Of a stretch of DNA of 64,000 nucleotides, positions 37,101 to 52,100 are shown piece by piece. The DNA lies in contig BGZK01001305.1 of assembly GCA_005406025.1 (NCBI GenBank), forward strand, positions 62,001 to 126,000, written 5' to 3'. The notes beneath the pieces are model-generated. The model was not told where the DNA came from. It saw nothing but the letters and a program-made list of their open reading frames with translations, and did not search any database. Numbering within the stretch: position 1 is the stretch's first letter; the number at the start of each line of letters is the position of its first letter. This DNA comes from Eumeta japonica (Eukaryota > Arthropoda > Insecta > Lepidoptera > Psychidae). A program made the position numbers and the translations under genes.

Positions 37101-40100
37101 TCGGTGGCTTCTTTTAACTGTTTCTTTAAAACTGCTATTTGTGACTTGTACTCGTCCTAGAAGAGATATTAAATATAATATCTTTTGCATAATCTTAATA
37201 TTATTTAGGTTTTATAAATATTTTTTTACACGCAGTGGATAAATACTTGGAACCCAGGTACATGCAAACCACTAAGGAGTAAATGGTTATCGCCACCCAT
37301 GACACCGATTACCCCGAAGACGTCAAATTGGATAATACGTCATTAAATATTCTAAATATATGGTCCAGTAACCGACAACCAATAAAAATAAAAGATAAAT
37401 ATTTCTTTATAAGTGATCCTTAAAAAAAAATGATAATTGGATAAAAAATATATGAAGTTATTATTTAAGTAGATGATTCAGAAGTGAAAATAACAATCAA
37501 ATTTAATGATGACTATGGTGAATACCTTTTCCCTTTCCATTTGACAGACTTCGTGCATCAAATTCCTAATTCCCTTCTTGATCAATTCTGGCTCCACGTC
37601 AATGATCTCGCTGCGGTCCTCGGAATGATCGCGGCCTGCGAAGATACTTACCATGTAAATGTTACTAAAAATATTGAATGCCACTTTTGTGATTTCCCTG
37701 TAAAGTTTTCGGCATAATTTGGGCTGTGTTTAATCTATACTCATTACCAATTGTCGCAACTTCGGCCGTGTAGACTTCAATTTCAATATGATTTTGTCTA
37801 TAGGATTTTTAAGGGGCAAAGGAGCATGCAAGCTACCAGAGACTAGATAGCCACCGATATCCATAGACACCCGCAAACCTAAACGAGTCACTAGTGCCAG
37901 CCTTTTAGAAAGAAATGAACTTTTTTTAAAGACTTTCTTGTCATAGTTGTTTGAAAATATTGCTGATGGTAGGTTTTACCATACGCGGCAGAAAATTGCG
38001 CATGAAGCGTATGGTAGTAAAACGCCACCCATGAGAATGGTGACGATTGATGCAAGCGGAACGACGGCGAAATTCAGTGGTAGAGATAAAGTTGAAATGA
38101 CAACAGTACTCCAGATGTGATCAGATCTATGTCTTACAAAGTGAAAGTAGATGGTCTGGCTTGGAATACTGCCATATCATATGATTCCATAGACAAAACA
38201 CAATAATTATAAAAAAAAAGCATAAAGTTGAGAAAAAAGTGTTTTCACATTTTATATACTACTAACTCAAGAAAATTTTCCATTGTATTGTATTTACATT
38301 TAATTATAATATACATATGTATGTGTATATATATTGTGATGAAGCTTTTTATTACAATAAACAGTGATTTCTACTTTAGGAATTTCATCATTGTTTACAA
38401 AGGTTCCAAAATAAGTGATAGTGAATATTACGTCCAAAATGTACGTTTCATATTTTAGCTATCATCGACCAATCGTAACTTTCATAGGATCAAAGAATAG
38501 TCTACGAGAAACAAACTCCAGCGCTATTGTAACAGAGTTGGCTGATGTAATGTGATATTAAATGTGGTTAAGGAAAATCATGATCTTTTTCTTTTCATTC
38601 GCAGTATCCGCCATCCTCATCTTATCCCAATTATAATAATACAGTGTACAACAGTTTTGATGTTTCCACATCCACCGGTGTCCCTTGACGCACACATTTG
38701 ATTTTCTCTACCTTTTGCTGGAGTCTCTTCAGCTGTTGATAGTAGAGAACCGAATTGATGGTTTTGTCCTGCGATAAAAGCTCATAATGAATAATGCCCT
38801 TCCAATCCCAACTTATTTAACATAGTCAATCCGGGTGTCGGTATAGTCCATGGAGCTTGCTTGCCTTTTGACCATGATCTTTTTCGCATGTTATATTGTC
38901 ATAGGTAATACGTTTTTCATCACCAGCGATCAACATTTCAAAAACGGTTCGCTTTCATTACATTTCAATAAACAATCGCAAATGTGTAGATGACTCATTT
39001 CAGTGAGCTTTCAATGAGCTCGTGTGGAACTCAAGAATCGAGCTTTTGAATATCCAGATTTTTCAAATGGGTCAAAACTATGGTTAATTGCCAGCTCTTA
39101 AACTATGTTGTAAGGATTAATATGTCGATCTTGCTCTACTTTTTCTGAAATGACATAGACTTTATCCATAACAAGTCCACCTGAACGAGGTTCATCATTG
39201 ACATCAAAATTACCAGACTGAAAATGTTTAGACCAATTTTGTGCTACTTTTACTAACACCGCATTAGATCCATAAACGTCACAAATTTTTTTTTCGCGTC
39301 TTATGTCGCATTTTTTCTTTTTTTGTAATAAAACTTGAAAATGTATCAAATCTACGTTAGATTCACTCATTTTAGTGTACAAAAAAACAATAGAAAAATA
39401 GCACGACACCGTTTTCACTTTTTTTTTTCTTTTTTTTTAATATTTATCTATTTAACTGTATCAAAAATAGCCAGATACAAACAGCATAACCAAAGAGGTT
39501 TTACTGCAACTTTTTACTTATAAAGATATGAAAAAATTGTTTCACCAGCCTAATATATTTTAAACTGTCACTCAATAACTACATAGCAGCAGTATGTGCA
39601 CTAAATCAAGAGCGTTGGCAAACTGGTATATATTACTTGCACTTTCTTAAAGCTGCTGTATATACGGTAGCTATTAGATGACATAGAATAAACACATGAA
39701 GATTTGATTACAGCAGCAAAAACCACAGGCTTAAGATTTCTTTGAGAAAACTAAGATATTCTCATTATTTTTACAGATTTTTAGAAATAGAATAGGTACT
39801 TTATTTATCTAAAATGTAAAACTACACTTTTGACTTTTATCGGTACAATACTGAAAACCAATAATAATAATTTTATTATAATAATATACAGAAAGCGATA
39901 ATTATAAAAAAAAATATATGCGAAAAATAGATATTATTAATTGCAACAAATAATCTAGACATATAAAACCATAATTCACTTGATGTCTATGCACGCAGCA
40001 TGCTACATGTTTTGCTGCAAATGAAATCAATATAAACGATGAAGGAATTTAATTTGAGTCCTCATGGCCAGAGTAGCAAATTTTAAGAAAATAAAACGTA

Positions 40101-43100
40101 TTGTCAATAGCGAACCTTTCTTAGTATACAAACGGTATGCGCGTAATAGCGAATTAATAATGTCTCCAAAATTCAAAATTATTTAAGCAATAGCATTGGC
40201 AACATCGATTCTTCTATATACATATAGATTTATTTCCATCAATGCTACTTATTCAAGAACTTTGTTTTTGAGAAATATATACTTTGCATGAGTATGGAAA
40301 TGCATATTGGGTACATGGATACCAGCAGTTTACAAACAACTAATAAATGATTAATGTCATTAGTTGTTTATAAACCTTTTATGGTTCTGAAAATAAAGGC
40401 AACATGAAAAAATATAAGATAAAAGACAGCCTATTAATTTGTTGATTTTGGCATTTATTACTTTTTTTGGAGTCCATTCTATAGTGCAACCCTTACCCCC
40501 CCCCCCCCAATTTCCGAAGTATCAAATACATAAAACTAAAAAATTACATATCTAACTTTTTTGAGCACAGATTGTCTTCTAATTTAATGTGTGTCACAAG
40601 TCACAGCATCCTGTATATACTCTCACAAACACACATGTCTTTGTCTTTCGTGTTTAGGTATGCCATATTTAAAAAAAAAACTATATAAACATATAAATTA
40701 TATTAATTGCTTATTTCTATCACCGATAAAACTATCCAAACAGCATAAAATAGATACCTCGATGTGGGCTGTATCTCCTGGCAGGACTGGCTAGCCGGCG
40801 CCTCACATGCGCCTGCACAGTTCCATCGGGTTGGATGCCAGCCACGCGTCGTAACGCATGCGCCACCGAGCTCAGGCGGGACTCCGCCTCGCGCTTGCCC
40901 GACTCGCACGCCGCAAGGGAAGCCTCTAAAGCTCGGCAACGCCCCTCGCTGCCGGTCAGACGAGCCTGCGAAATATAAATATTTGATGATATACAAAATA
41001 GAATTGTTTTCCTTGAATTTTTTTAAGCAAAATTCATAAACAATTTGTCATAAAACTTAGTAAAACGTATTAAGCCACTGTAGGTACTCATGTACCAATA
41101 ATAAATTAATATTTCCATAAAAATCAATGTTTCTTCATTTCATTAAATTTTAATGTTTGATTAATAGACATAACAGAAATGCGTATTAATAACATAGCTA
41201 TAAAAATTATCATTTTATAAATAGCATAATGTCTTTAGAATTAAAAGAAACTATTATCAAATACAATTCTGTATAAATAGCTTCACTATACCCTAAAATT
41301 ATAAAATTTGGTAAATCAGTTTCATTTGGGACAATATATAAATTAGAAATATTGGCAAGAATAAGATTACAAGTACCTACATGTTTTGTCATTAAATATA
41401 TATTATAATATCTAGGCAATTGGCAAAAAGTTTTCACATGTTTAAATTTTAAATATAATATGTTATTAACCAATTATTAACATACAAATGTACCCGAGTT
41501 TTAAAATAAACAACAATCTCAAAGTAAAAAAAAAATCTAATAACAGAAGAACAATGAAAGGTTCTGGACAATAATTTTGATGATTTTATTGAAATAACTA
41601 AAAATGTACTTATATGAACAAAACTCACTTTCAACTCCTGTATTTGTTGCGTGGCGTCGGCTAGACAGACTTCGAGATTATGTTTCAGCTCTTCCAAGCG
41701 CCGTTCCTTTGAACGGCAGTCTTCAAGACGCAACACCAATTCCTAAAGTATTTTTGCTATTTAATCTCATAATTCCTGAAGTTAAACAGTCAAATAGAGA
41801 AGTCCAATTTATTCTTCCCTAAAAACTTTATTCTATAATACATATTTCATAACAGGTTTTACAGTTCCACAGCCAATTAAAATTATATAATTTCAATCTA
41901 TACACTTATCTATCATTCAAAATCAAATTATTTTATTATACATTTAGGCTCTAAACATTTATGCTGAATGTCTACAAACAGAAATACAAAATAATTAATG
42001 TTGGGAAGTCCTAATATATATTTATTTTACAGTATGAACAGTCTCACGCATATACTGTCTGTCTTGCCAAGGGAACTCTATGATGACGGTAATGATGGAA
42101 TTAGGTGACTATATTTTTCTGAAGTAATAAATGGGTAGAAGAACATCTTACTGTTATTAAAAATTTCACATTCAATACCTGATCCCTAGCTCGGCAGGCT
42201 TCTTCCAACTCAGCGCCTCGCTGTCTAGCCGAAGCTAAATCGGAACGTGCCGCTGATAACATAGCTTCTAGTTCCGCAGCGTGACGCCGGGCGGCAGCGG
42301 CATCGCCGGCGCATCTCTCACGTTCTTCGCATTCATTTTGCAACCTAAGTAGAAAGGATGCTTTTGCAATATACAATGAATGTTCCTTCATAATATACAA
42401 AGTTAAAAGCATCAATAAATTTTAATAGCGATATGCGAGTTCGTCTGCAATAAGTCCCTTGATAAAATGAATGAAATTTCAGCGACAAGTAGTAATGCCA
42501 TCTAATGTGCATTCTCAATAACACTAAATGTAATAAACTATAACATTAAATACTAACCTGGACTGTAACTCCTTGTTGTCGTGCTGTGATTGTTCCAGCG
42601 CCCCACGCTCTCTCTTTAACTGACCTTCCACTGTGCGTAGTTCGCGCGTTATGTGTTCTGAACCTGATTCAGTTTCTTTCAGCATGGCCTGAAGTCTAGA
42701 CCGTTCCAAGTCTAAGGAAGTTTTTGTCTCTTCCAAAGCTACAAAATTGGAATGGTACTAAGAAACATAATAACGAAAAAGTAAACTTGTAGCCTGAACA
42801 ATCTAAAATAACACACATTTCAAGATTCGACTATGAATTTGGTAATACGATCAGACGATCTACTCAAACTTATACTCCAAGTCACAAAATTTATATTAAC
42901 AAATGCCATTTTACTATAGATGTCTACTAAGGTTTTTTTATATAAAACAATATAAATGCACACATACCAGATATCTTATGGAATGAGTCGTCGAGAGCTC
43001 GCGCCGTCTCCCTCCGTTCGTGTTCTGCGCGCTTGACGTGCTCGCGTAGTTCTTTGCACGTGTTGTTGTATTTGTCGCGCTCAGCGCAACAATTGCTTAA

Positions 43101-46100
43101 TTGTCGACGGACATCGGTTAGTTCTTTGCGCAAACTATCCGCTTCGTTCTCCACTGTGAAAAAAAAAACAAGTAACAAATAACAAAAGGTTTGCAATTGC
43201 AATGCAAGGCAATGCAAAGGTTTACTGATTGAAATAGTATATTCACTACACTTTAAATAGTAATTTCCGCCAAAATAGATATAAATCTCTACTCTATTTG
43301 TCGTTGTTTTTGTAGTTTTAATGAACCCAATGCTGGATCAAATCAGGATTGAATCAGACAGCTTCTGGTACGTAAACAGTTTTAGCCACTGAGCCACCGC
43401 CATTTTATACAACTCTATTCTATACAACTATAAAATTAAACATAATATCTCACATTCTTTCAATTTTCGCATAGTATCGTGGAGCTGCGCCTGAGTCGCG
43501 TCATATTTATCTTCAGCCAGAGCGAGTTGCGCGCGCACCTCGGTACATTCACGACAACATGCTTCTTTCTCTAATAATAACTCTTTGATTCTTGTCTCGT
43601 ATCGAGCGCAGTCATCCTCAGCTGTTGCTCTAATAATATAAAGGTACTCTTTATTACTAACAGATAACAATATCCATGTAATACTATTATTTATTATTAT
43701 TGAAAGGAAAATTTCTTTAATACTATTGTGATTTGAATCTCAATGAAACGATAAAGCAACACTAAAAAGAGACAAACATATTTAGTCTGCAGGAGAATGC
43801 AAGATGAGATATGCAAGCACAAGAGATATGTATGATTATGTGCGCCTAGGTATCGCTATTCCTTGATATTGAAAATATATGGGGTCTGTATAATAAAAAT
43901 AAAATAACTTGTTAAATTCAGTATTAATACATAAATCAATATCGGTAAAAAAAAACCCTATAATTATTCGACTCCTGATACTTGCATTCGTCTCATTCTC
44001 CCGCAATTTACTGCGAAGGAATAAAAAGTAGAAGTACACGATAGAAGTATGTAGTCATTTCTACCGCGTATGGCTACGCACATTTTTTTTAATTACTGAA
44101 AAAATATTTCACAAACTCGTCATTTACACTACTATCATTAAAATAACGATTGTGAATTTATGTTGTTTCAACTCTTTGACGCTTAATTGATTATGAAAAA
44201 TTCTATCATTAATATATACTAAACGAATGCAAATGTGCTCATTTTACATGGACATCATGAAAATACATTATGTTTACAATACATACTTCGCTTCTTCGAG
44301 ACGTGTTTTCAGAGCAGCTAACTCGTCTTTCAACTGATTGATGTTCATTCGATCTTGGTCCGCTTTAGCTTGAGAATCTCGTCGTAGTCTTTCCAGCTTC
44401 CCCATCTCCGTGTCTAACGCGCGTTTAGCTTCTTCCAATCGCTCTAACAAAGCTTGCTGTTCTTGATGTGCTATTTATGTATTAAAAAAATTATATAATA
44501 TATAAAGCACTAGAAATATCTACATATTTCTATAATTTTTCTTTTCTACTTCCATCTTCTCGCGCTACACCATCACCTTCCTAGTTAGCACGCAAAATTG
44601 AGAGGACAGAAAGACAGTTGACCTCCAGGAACAGCATTCGACGAACGCGTAGACACATTCAACAATATTTACTATTTTACACCTTAATATAATATTAAAT
44701 ATTATGTGTCAACAAAATATACTATGATAGTAATCTGGAATAATATAAGATCTGTAACTCACTAACCCATAACAAGGGCCTGCTGCTTGTCGTTTTCGGC
44801 TCTCAGCATCGCTTCGTCGTGCTGCATAACCAGCTGGTCTCTTGCCGCCAACAACTTCCGTTCCCTTTCACGCGCGCTAGCTTCGCAACCCTCCTTCTCG
44901 CTTGTCAACGCCGCGATAGTCTGATTAAGCTTCTGCTCGAGAGCCTGCCGTAGCTGCTCCTATGTTAGATTAAATATTTGAGCAATTACCATTGAATCGA
45001 GAGCGATATTTGTACCATATGGAAATCTGTAATATCTGCCTACCCTTCTGAGAAATAGACGTGAGTTTATAATAATAACTATTATAATTAAAAGTTAACA
45101 AGTTACATACAAGGAGATTAATATTTCAAATTGGTTGTTTGAAGAATTAGAAAACTCATCACGGCCATACATTTCATCACATTTATTACAAGATCGCTGA
45201 AAAACAATCTTCATATTGATTGAAAATTTTTATATATCTACAAAACGTTTCTTGGGCAACAGGCTAACACAATAGTCTTATATTCTGAAAGTTGTGATCA
45301 CGTTTTATATTCTGTACCTCAAAATAAAAAAAGATAATTAAAAAAAATTGGCCAAGAGCATGTTGGACCATGCTCAATGTAAGGTACTGAAGCCATTATT
45401 ACAAAGAAATGCACTACAGATGAAAAAACTACATTGTTACACTTTTCTCCATGTTTATCGCACAGAATAGGTATAAACACTTTAGTCGCCTGTAACTAGG
45501 GAAACAAGTAGGTATTTCATCTATTACTATTAAACAAATGTAAACTAAAGTGCATCAGCAAAAGAGTGTATCTTCATGGGACTTAAGTCCTTTTGTTGAG
45601 AATCGCAGTTTTTCGCCAATAACTCAAAAACGGTATTTCTGGTCATGTTCCAAATAATTTTCATGAAAAGTATTTATTAATGTTGTCTTTGTAAATGCTT
45701 TTATATTTTTGGAATTACTATAAGGGTTCCGTGTTTGTCATATTGGCTCGGAACCCTCAAAAAAAGACGGGAAACACCTCGTTACATATAGTTGTAATCA
45801 TCCCACTACAGAAGCATCCTCTCCCAAATACTTGGTTTTTTTTAATTCCAAATTCAGAGGCTTGGTACTTAAGCCTAGACTTAAAAATGCACGAAGGTCC
45901 CAGTGTAGATCAGGAGCCTCTAACGCCCATTGTCAGAAATGACAACGTCCTTCCTTCCTCTTCGAAGGCAACACTATCAATCTGAGCTATCACCGCTATA
46001 CAGAATCGCCACGGTATACAGAGGACATACGAGGGCTGCTATTTATGTATCCGGAATTAGATACATACAAAACAATATTTTAAAAAGAATTACAACATTT

Positions 46101-49100
46101 AAAAATGAAATTCCTTGGCTATAGAATACAGTTTGTTTCATGTAACTGTCAAGTTTTTTACTGTTATGGCGTAATTATGAAAATTGTGTCTTTTTCACGA
46201 AATTTTTGTGCGATGATTTATTACGATTTTCGGCGTGGACTAACTCAAAAACAGTGCATTAACCAACTCACTTCGACTTTTGGAGATGAAGCACCATCGA
46301 AAACCACTGTGTATCACTCGTTTAGTGAGTATAATCGTGGGCGGTTTATGCTCACTAATGAATTTAAAGAAAGTTGCCTTACATCGGTTGTTGTACCACA
46401 ACACATCGATAATGTGCGGGAACTAATAATGAAGGATCGTCATGTCACATATCGCGAGATAAAGACGTCCCTGGGCATAAGTATAATGAGCATACTTATG
46501 CCCAGCTTATATTACAAGAAAATTTGGCTGTAAAAAAAAAATTTGTTCGCGTTGGATTCAACTTGATCATTGATCAACAACAGACTTGTGTCGATTGGTG
46601 CAAAAAAATGATTAAAAATAGTCATGGTGCATCAAAAGCTGTTTATAATATCTACTCAGGTAATGAATCTTGAATATATGCGTATGATCCTGAAATGAAA
46701 TAACAAACAACAATGTGGGTGTTCCAAGATGAGGCAAACCCAACAAAAGAGATTTGTGCCAAAAGCACTTTAAAGCAAATGATTGTCCGTTTTTTGGTAT
46801 AAATGGACTTGTGAGTTGCAGCGCTACTAAAGAATCGTAAAACGGTTAATTAAAATTAAATTTAGCGGTTATATAACTAATAAAAGTTAATTAAATAAAA
46901 AAAAATCGTAAACGGCTACATGACCATTTGTTTGCCAGAAGTCTTAAGAAATAAGAAAGAAGAACCGATGTTGTTTTTTCTTAACGTTTATCGTTTTTGA
47001 AGCCGCAAAGAGAGCGTTGATACGTTCAAAATTCACGTTTTGTAAATACCTAAATCAGAATGGAAAAAGTGCTATAAAATTTGGTTTTAGCATATGCCAA
47101 AGTGCATCGATCATCATGGCGAATATTTTGAAAAGCGATAAATCTATATTAAATGATAGATGTTTGTATCTTTTTGATATTCCGGACACATGAATAGCAG
47201 TCCTCGTAGTATCGGTGCAGGATTATATAGCAGGAAAAATTTTCTGGACTCGGAAATAAACCATTAAAACAACACGGCGCAATACGTTGTGCGTCAATAA
47301 CGTCTTAAATCATTAACAGACCTTTCTCACAAGCTCTATTTTGAAACTTCCAGTCATATGAATTAAAAATTCAAAATAAAACAAAAATATTATGCAGAAA
47401 TTGTATAAATTTTTGACAGTTAATAAAATTTTTAGATAATCGCATTAGAACTGATTCAAAGCGACATTAGCGAAGAATGACAATTCTATTAGATTTTATT
47501 GTTTAGCTATTCGGAACACTCACACCAAATATTTGTTCATTAGAGTATAATATAAAATTTGAACATACTTTTTCTTCCTTCAGTTTAGATATATTCTCAG
47601 CGCTGGTTTGATTAATGTTCGTTATGATTTGTCTATACTCCGCTTCTTTCTTTCCAGACTGTTGTGACATGGAGTTGCGCGTGTCACGCAACTTGCGCTC
47701 GCTATTCTCGAGGTCCTTGGACAAGCGGGCGATTTGACCTGAACGAGATTACACCTTATTGAATTACGAAGTTAAGGGTTGTCAAAGCATTTCATATCAA
47801 TTAAAATAAAAAAAAGGATAAACAGGCAGCAAATGATATGTCAACTTAGCAATAGTTATTATCGTTTAGGTTTTTCCAAGCCGGAAATTAAATCATGATT
47901 TACCCTTGTAGCCTTCTTGCGCAACTAACATTTCTTGCAATTCTTGCTCTAGGCGTTGTCTTTTACCATCAGCGTCTTCTAACATGTTCGCCGTGTCGAA
48001 CAGCACCGCCTCCAATGCGTCTTTTTCACTCCGAACACTAGCTAACTGTTCTTGAAGGTGATGCTTATCTCTTTCTAGTGTATCTATTAGAATCTGAAAA
48101 ATATTAGAGTAAAGGATGGGATTTCGTATTCTAGGTAAGCAACCAAAGCTGGATTAATTGAAAAATGTACGTTACGTAAAAACATACCTGCTTCTCTTCG
48201 CCGTCTTTGACGTGGTCTTCCAACGATCTGTTGATTCTGCCAATAGTTTCATTGGCTTGTTCTAATCGTTGTTGTAAACGCATTATTTCCTCATTCAAAT
48301 TGTCCTTTTTACGCACCATATTCGTCAACTGGGAACTCAGCTCACTTCTTTCTCTGTAACACGTCAATACAACTTTTTAATATAACAAGGCAATTTATTA
48401 TAAAACTGACTGTATTTTATTGGATTTATATTATCAAAAAAAATACCTTTGAAATCAACAAATTATTTTTATTGAATGAAACAACATTATCATTAACACT
48501 CTTAACTTTTTGGCCATATGATTTAATACACAAAAAAAGATTGATATTTCATGATTGGATAAAAATCTAATTTGAATACAACACAAAATGTGTGCAAAGA
48601 AAAGCCAAAGGCATATATTTTGTATCAATTACTCATATAATAATAAGCTTTATATTATTATCATATAAAGCAATCCGGCAATCTTTTACCGAAATACGCC
48701 CATTTCGGTAAAAGATTGCCAGAATAGATGTTTAGTACTAAAAAAATTTTTTTTATGCTATTAGTCTTCATAGAAAACTTAAATATAGTTAGATAATTTA
48801 TTTAAAAATTGTTTATTTAAAGTAACATCTTTCAATTATGATCAATTTTAATTAACGTAATACCTTTATGTTCTATGCCTCAACCTAAGTTACTGTTCTA
48901 GTTAGTTATGTAATCATATGAAATATAAAATTTAACTTTACACCTACAGATTTAAATTTTGACTCATATGTCATACATTTCCATACCTCATAACCTGACG
49001 CAGTTCTAATTCTACCTTCTCGCGTTCGCCTTCCAAAAACTTGATCTTTTCATGCAAAGATGCCTTGTCTGCCTCCAATTCAAGGCGAGTCTGTTCAGCA

Positions 49101-52100
49101 GCCAACAACTCTTTCCTTAGCGAGTTGAGATCCCCTTGTTGTTCTGATGTTTGATTTGACAGTGAAGACTTTTCACCTTCAAGCTGCAATTACATTGTAT
49201 TTTGATAAATGTCAATTTATAAATTCATGATTTTCCATTCAACAATTCTTCTTCTATTTATTTTACGATTTATTCTTCTATTGTTAATTATGAAACTAAT
49301 TTAATAAAACGATTTTACTATTTCAGATTGAAGAGCAACTTTGTATTTAACCAGTTATTTATATTATGAAAATTACCATAACAAAGCAATTTTGCTACCA
49401 GTTAATACTAATATGAAAGTATTTAATCGTTTTCTCATTTTCTAAAGAGATTTAAATGAAAATTGTATACATTTGTAGTGCATACATATATATTAACATT
49501 ATGCATATGTAATACAGATTATCAGCAATGAAAATTAAAAGTATCATGATTTTTGAAACATTTCAAACATCATCTAAAATAAATCATTATATGGAGTCGT
49601 TGTGAGAAGAGTGTAATGTTTATCCTAAGTAATTAATTAATTTTTGTTGATCGTAAGTCAGTTTCACTTGTCCTACACTGCCTCTCAAATTTATTATTGA
49701 GTGTATACATAAATTGATCAAATAACAATAATTAATACGTTTAGCAACATACATTTGCTAATGTCCTTAAACTGCAATGAATGTAAAAATAAGTACTGTC
49801 AGAATTAAGTATATAAATCAGACATTGATTTTGTTACTTGTTTATTATCTTCCTGCAGCTTTTTCTTCTCGTTTTCAAGCGCACGTATAGCAGCTTCCAA
49901 TTTCTCCACTATGTCTTGGAGATCACCTTTCTCTAACATGGTTCTTTCTAATTCAATTTCAAGGTCACCTAAGTAAATAAAAAATATATATAAATTTAAT
50001 TTAAACTATGATCCCCTAAATTTTATCTTATGCAATATAATATTTAGTTAGGATTAAGTGCGCAATAATTTGATGGCAATCTCATTGTCTTTTCCAAGGT
50101 AAGTATTGGTTGCATAAATTATCCACAAGTGGTTTTCATTTCTGGGATGTCACATTACATATAGAGAAATGGGTGGTGGGTACGAGACAAAACAGTCTTA
50201 GGCTGTGACGTTGGCGCCACCATCGGTGCGGCGGTGACGGTAACGTGTTGTATCATATTCTAGATACTAATATATTTTAATATCCACCTAGAATAATTGA
50301 ATCATAAAATAAAAATTCTTCTCAAATGTCTAATTAAGCATTTTCATCAACTCCGGTATGATACTTTTAAATAAAATACTGATTTTGCCAATTTTGCCTA
50401 TAGTCTGAAAGCAGTCTCAGCAATCTCAATTATAAGAGATTTCTACTCTTATGACTGAGATTCTGTGAAACTATTGAAATAATTGTACACAAAATGCTTA
50501 ATAATTAACAATAGCTATGCTCAGTTGGATCATGTGCAATGTTGTCATACAAGACAACCTGTTCTGATTTTGAAACTTCAGTTTGAGTCCAATACTGAAA
50601 AACAGCAACAGTGTTTTAAAAATTTATAACATCTGGTTCAATATTAGAATTTATATTTTCTACTTCTACAGGCCAGGTAGCTTATCGTTATCCTAAAGCA
50701 CAATAATTGTCTTTCACCAAACATGTCAGATAACTTTCAAATTTACACTATTTGAAGTCTAATATTATCGAATACATGAAAAAAATAATTAGGATTGTTA
50801 AGATGAATTCAATATACAGTGGAATCACAATAACTCGAATGTCAAGGAAAATGCAAAAAAATTCGAGTTAACGAGTTTTCGACTTAACAACAACTTCGAG
50901 ATACATATGACTGTGTCGACAAGGAACAAACATAACGTTCACAGCTGAGTTACTTAGAAAGTTTCATGAATGTATTCATTCATTGCACGTGTATAAGACA
51001 AAAACAATAGATTATTATAAGCCCCGAACCTGAACATTCATTTTGAATTTATTAGTATTATTTCGGGGAATTCCAAGTACGACGTCATTACATTTTACCA
51101 ACTACGACTTACGGAGTCTCCTTTTTGAAATTCGAGTTATAGAGTATAAATATGTATTACCAATACTTCGTAGGGAAATAATATTTTGTTCAAGTTACAA
51201 AGTCTAAATAATTCGAGATACCGCGTATTTAGGGGTTCATCGGAAGGGAATGGCAATTTTTTTCAATTTACTGAGGATTTCGACTTAACGAGGTTTGAGT
51301 TATTGAGATTCCATTGTATTTAAAACATCAATAATTTCCATGTTGACAATAGCTAGTTACACAAAAATAGCTCAGAATCTAATTGTCCAAACTAGAGAAA
51401 ATATTTTATTTCCAAAAGACTAAAACCTTACTTCTGTGCTTCTCCATTTGTGACAGTATAGAATCAGCTTCCATCTTCTGTTGATCTAAAAGATCCCGCG
51501 ATAGTGCTATCTTATTCAATTCTTCTCTTACGGTCACCAATTCGGATCTCAAACGAGAAGAGCGCTCTTCTTCAGCTCTAAAAATTATATTTGAATAATA
51601 ACTTATTATCTGATAAACTTATATTGTACCGCAATAAAATTGTCATATTTATACACTGAAAATATTAGTAAAGGTATTAAAAAATAATCTTACCTAAGCA
51701 CAGACTCCCTGGTGCTGCCCTCGCGATGCAAATGATCTACTTCTGATTGCAGAGCTCTCTTTTCAATCTCCAACCCCTCAATAGTCTTTTCGAGACGGGA
51801 ATTTATCTTCTGTAGTTTTTCATAGTCCGATGTCAAGGATTCTACCTATATTGTAATTTTTGAAAATAGAAAACATCAATCAATGATAATTATTTTTATA
51901 GATTTCACCTTCATTAGAAAGCCTACAAGACGATAAAAATGATAAATGTGCTTGAGAGATATAGGAATCATTTGAACGTGTGACATTACTTATAGGTTAA
52001 TTATGTAAATTGCAATACTCTATCAATTTCTATTTGGGAACAAACCAAAACATGAGGCACAACATATAGAACCATTATATTAATACATATATTAGCAAAA

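Larger units (their letters stand above)
37636..40757. other. Rootletin intron 24
   Basis: 3.1 kb. Contains a ggggcaaa-family repeat (37805-37925), a truncated mariner (38690-39550), an inverted repeat (40328-40375) and a 13-C run (40496-40508). Confidence 0.7.
44960..47568. other. Rootletin intron 16
   Basis: 2.6 kb. Contains hairpin-ended repeat copy C (45347-45762) and a decayed mariner (46150-47135). Confidence 0.75.
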
